NCBI GenBank assembly: GCA_958448395.1
Contig: CAUDDP010000099.1
Span: forward strand, 1-6,239
DNA: 6,239 bases
Direction: 5' to 3'
Source: an uncultured Oscillospiraceae bacterium
Lineage (GTDB): Bacteria; Bacillota; Clostridia; Oscillospirales; Ruminococcaceae
The position numbers were made by a program, and so were the translations under genes. Shown in pieces: positions 5,110 through 6,239 of the stretch (position 1 is its first letter; each line of letters begins with the position of its first letter). Under the pieces are notes generated by a model. That model was given only the letters and a program-made list of their open reading frames with translations, searched no databases and was not told where the DNA came from.

Positions 5110-5819
5110 TACAATTCACTAAAAGAAACGTCAATGACTTCGTTCTGCTTTACGGACTGTTCATCTGGTTCATCCTGCTGTATGATTTCCGGTTCGGCTT
5201 GCTTTTCTCTGGATTCCTGTTCTGCCGGATTACTGATTTTCTCCGCTTCATACATACCACCCAGATCATCCACAAAGGTTTCCCGCAATGCACGCACCTT
5301 AGCAACTTTTTCAATCATCGTTGCCGCTTTTGTACTCCAATTCTGATTCAAGCCCCCATCTCGTTTCCGCTGAGCTGCCTCAGCAACAGAAACACTGCTA
5401 TAGGTGGGATGCTGCCAGTCTTTCCGAAAGACCTTTGCCCAGCCACCGACCAGTTTTTCTGTTTCCACATCATAAAACGTTCCACAGCGTTCTGTAATCG
5501 TGCCGGATTCCATATTCTTGACAATGACGCCGGATTCCATGCCGTTAAAATTAGCATTCCGGATTGCTCTTTTTAAAATGGCATCCTTGCTCACAACAAT
5601 CTGTGCCGGATTGTTGCCATACTTGATACAGTATGCTTCTTTCAGGAATGGATTCAGTCCACGGGCTTTGCAAAGGCTAGTGAAAAACTTAAATTCTTGC
5701 GGTGTGATATGGGCATCTGTTCCGACAATGTACTGCTGTACAATGGATGGGGTTAGCTTGATTTTTTCGCCGTCTGCTTCATAAGTGACGGTCAATTCCT
5801 GTTTCATGGATTCATTCAT
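5109..5819 (-). CDS. bet: Phage recombination protein Bet (RecT/Red-beta-type single-strand annealing protein)
   Basis: 236 residues. It anneals complementary single strands in phage recombination. Family features are LTPSIVQQYIVG near residue 22, FKFFTSLCKARGLNPFLKEA at 43-62, YCIKYGNNPAQIVVSKDAIL at 63-82, GGWAKVFRKD at 125-134 and the basic C-terminal core NWSTKAATMIEKVAKVRALR at 160-179, ending ETFVDDLGGMYEAE. The last 45 residues are acidic and probably flexible, perhaps a partner-docking tail. The start is ATG at 5819 because AGGAGG (5833-5828) stands eight bases before it. An in-frame ATG at 5837 would place that site inside the coding region. The start overlaps the DUF1351 stop by eight bases. 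A partner exonuclease of the YqaJ, RecE or lambda Exo type is not in the window and may lie upstream beyond the right edge. Confidence 0.92.
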   Translation of the reverse strand: MNESMKQELTVTYEADGEKIKLTPSIVQQYIVGTDAHITPQEFKFFTSLCKARGLNPFLKEAYCIKYGNNPAQIVVSKDAILKRAIRNANFNGMESGVIVKNMESGTITERCGTFYDVETEKLVGGWAKVFRKDWQHPTYSSVSVAEAAQRKRDGGLNQNWSTKAATMIEKVAKVRALRETFVDDLGGMYEAEKISNPAEQESREKQAEPEIIQQDEPDEQSVKQNEVIDVSFSEL

Positions 5820-6239
5820 ACTGGTATCCTCCTGCATCCATAAACGCTTTCAATCGGCGGAGCTGTTCTTTTGTGCCAGTTACCGTGAATCGCAATTTGT
5901 ACAGAGGTGGATTTTCTACTTCCACCGGCGGTTGTATCGGCTGCATGAGCGGTGCTGCCACAGCTTGCTGTTTTTTTTTGGCGGCTGCAATCAGCCGCTC
6001 CCGTTCAGCTGCAATTGCCTGTCCCCGTTCTTGAATCGTTGTGATCGCCTGTACGGCATTCAACGTCCGCTTGTATTCGACCAGAATTTCTGCCGAATGT
6101 TCTTGTAATGCGATCATTGCCAAATCATTTGCCGTCTGTTCTGCAAAATTTTTTGCTTTCTCTTTCAGGCTTTTCCTGCTTGCGGAAAGTGTCACATGGA
6201 TTCCCGCTTGTTCCCATGTCACGAAATCAATCCCATAAT
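5812..6239 (-). CDS. DUF1351-type phage protein, C-terminal part, cut by right edge
   Basis: The frame is open from the right edge (first whole codon at 6237) to TGA at 5814-5812, giving 141 visible residues. It reads YGIDFVTWEQAGIHVTLSAS, then an alpha-helical, Lys/Ala/Glu-rich segment (LKEKAKNFAEQTANDLAMIA, and YKRTLNAVQAITTI further on). A proline-rich hinge precedes a compact final domain, LRFTVTGTKEQLRRLKAFMD followed by AGGYQYE. This last block is what I associate with DUF1351 proteins, which commonly stand just before the recT/bet gene in Firmicute phages; their biochemical role is not established to my knowledge. A GTG at 6222 lies in frame, but no good binding site is visible and the open frame continues beyond it. 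The gene therefore most likely starts outside the window. Its end overlaps bet by eight bases. Confidence 0.8.
   Translation of the reverse strand, partial: YGIDFVTWEQAGIHVTLSASRKSLKEKAKNFAEQTANDLAMIALQEHSAEILVEYKRTLNAVQAITTIQERGQAIAAERERLIAAAKKKQQAVAAPLMQPIQPPVEVENPPLYKLRFTVTGTKEQLRRLKAFMDAGGYQYE
5828..5833 (-). promoter_or_regulatory. Ribosome binding site that fixes the bet start
   Basis: AGGAGG lies eight bases before ATG at 5819 and within the last codons of the DUF1351-like gene. It rules in favour of the shorter Bet protein over one that begins at 5837. Confidence 0.8.

Noticed and set aside
4879..5576. Plus-strand frames of 155 and 162 codons opposite bet and the MBL gene
   Set aside because: Both lie antisense to confidently identified genes; their hydrophobic Phe/Leu/Cys content comes from the reverse complement of Lys/Glu-rich coding DNA.
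5821..5830. Extra GGTAT copies elsewhere (for example at 5823) as further iterons
   Set aside because: They are isolated, lack palindromic extension or helical spacing, and fall within the frequency expected by chance.

Overview
The window is the early replication and recombination block of a tailed phage or prophage from a Gram-positive host. The host is most likely a Clostridia-type Firmicute (Ruminococcus/Oscillospiraceae-like); this is inferred from the protein families, the very regular AGGAGG-type ribosome binding sites and a GC content that looks mid-40s percent by eye. Every real gene lies on the minus strand, so the operon reads from right to left. The plus-strand frames look like shadows. 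No tRNA, rRNA, insertion sequence, CRISPR array or att site was seen, and no gene-free stretch exceeds about 100 bases.

In transcription order from the right edge, the genes are: (1) the C-terminal part of a DUF1351-type phage protein, cut by the window edge; (2) a Bet/RecT-type single-strand annealing recombinase; (3) a metallo-beta-lactamase-fold hydrolase of the WalJ/YycJ type; (4) a single-stranded DNA-binding protein; (5) a replication initiator with a replisome-organizer N-terminus and a Phg_2220_C C-terminus, starting at TTG; (6) a protein of unknown role with two predicted helix-turn-helix segments; (7) an orphan protein with a C-terminal zinc ribbon; (8) a MazG-like nucleotide pyrophosphohydrolase with an extra N-terminal domain; (9) a DnaC/IstB-type AAA+ helicase loader with an N-terminal cysteine cluster; and (10) a 55-residue protein of doubtful frame. 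These genes overlap or are separated by 0-45 bases, as expected for one polycistronic, translationally coupled message.

After a 94-base intergenic gap with a good extended -10 promoter comes (11) the first 96 codons of a gene that runs off the left edge. It looks like a DUF1492/sigma-factor-like phage transcription regulator. This is a natural boundary between the early replication block and a regulator of later genes.

The genes suggest this division of labour. Bet, SSB, DUF1351 and possibly the MBL-fold enzyme handle single-stranded DNA and recombination. The initiator and the DnaC-like loader bring a helicase, probably the host DnaB-type one because none is visible here, to the phage origin. 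The MazG-like enzyme acts on nucleotides. The most interesting non-coding signal is a cluster of GGTAT repeats at helical spacing, flanked by AT-rich DNA, inside the variable linker of the initiator gene. It is a candidate phage replication origin. Start codons were reassigned from ribosome binding sites for several genes whose longest frames reach too far upstream.
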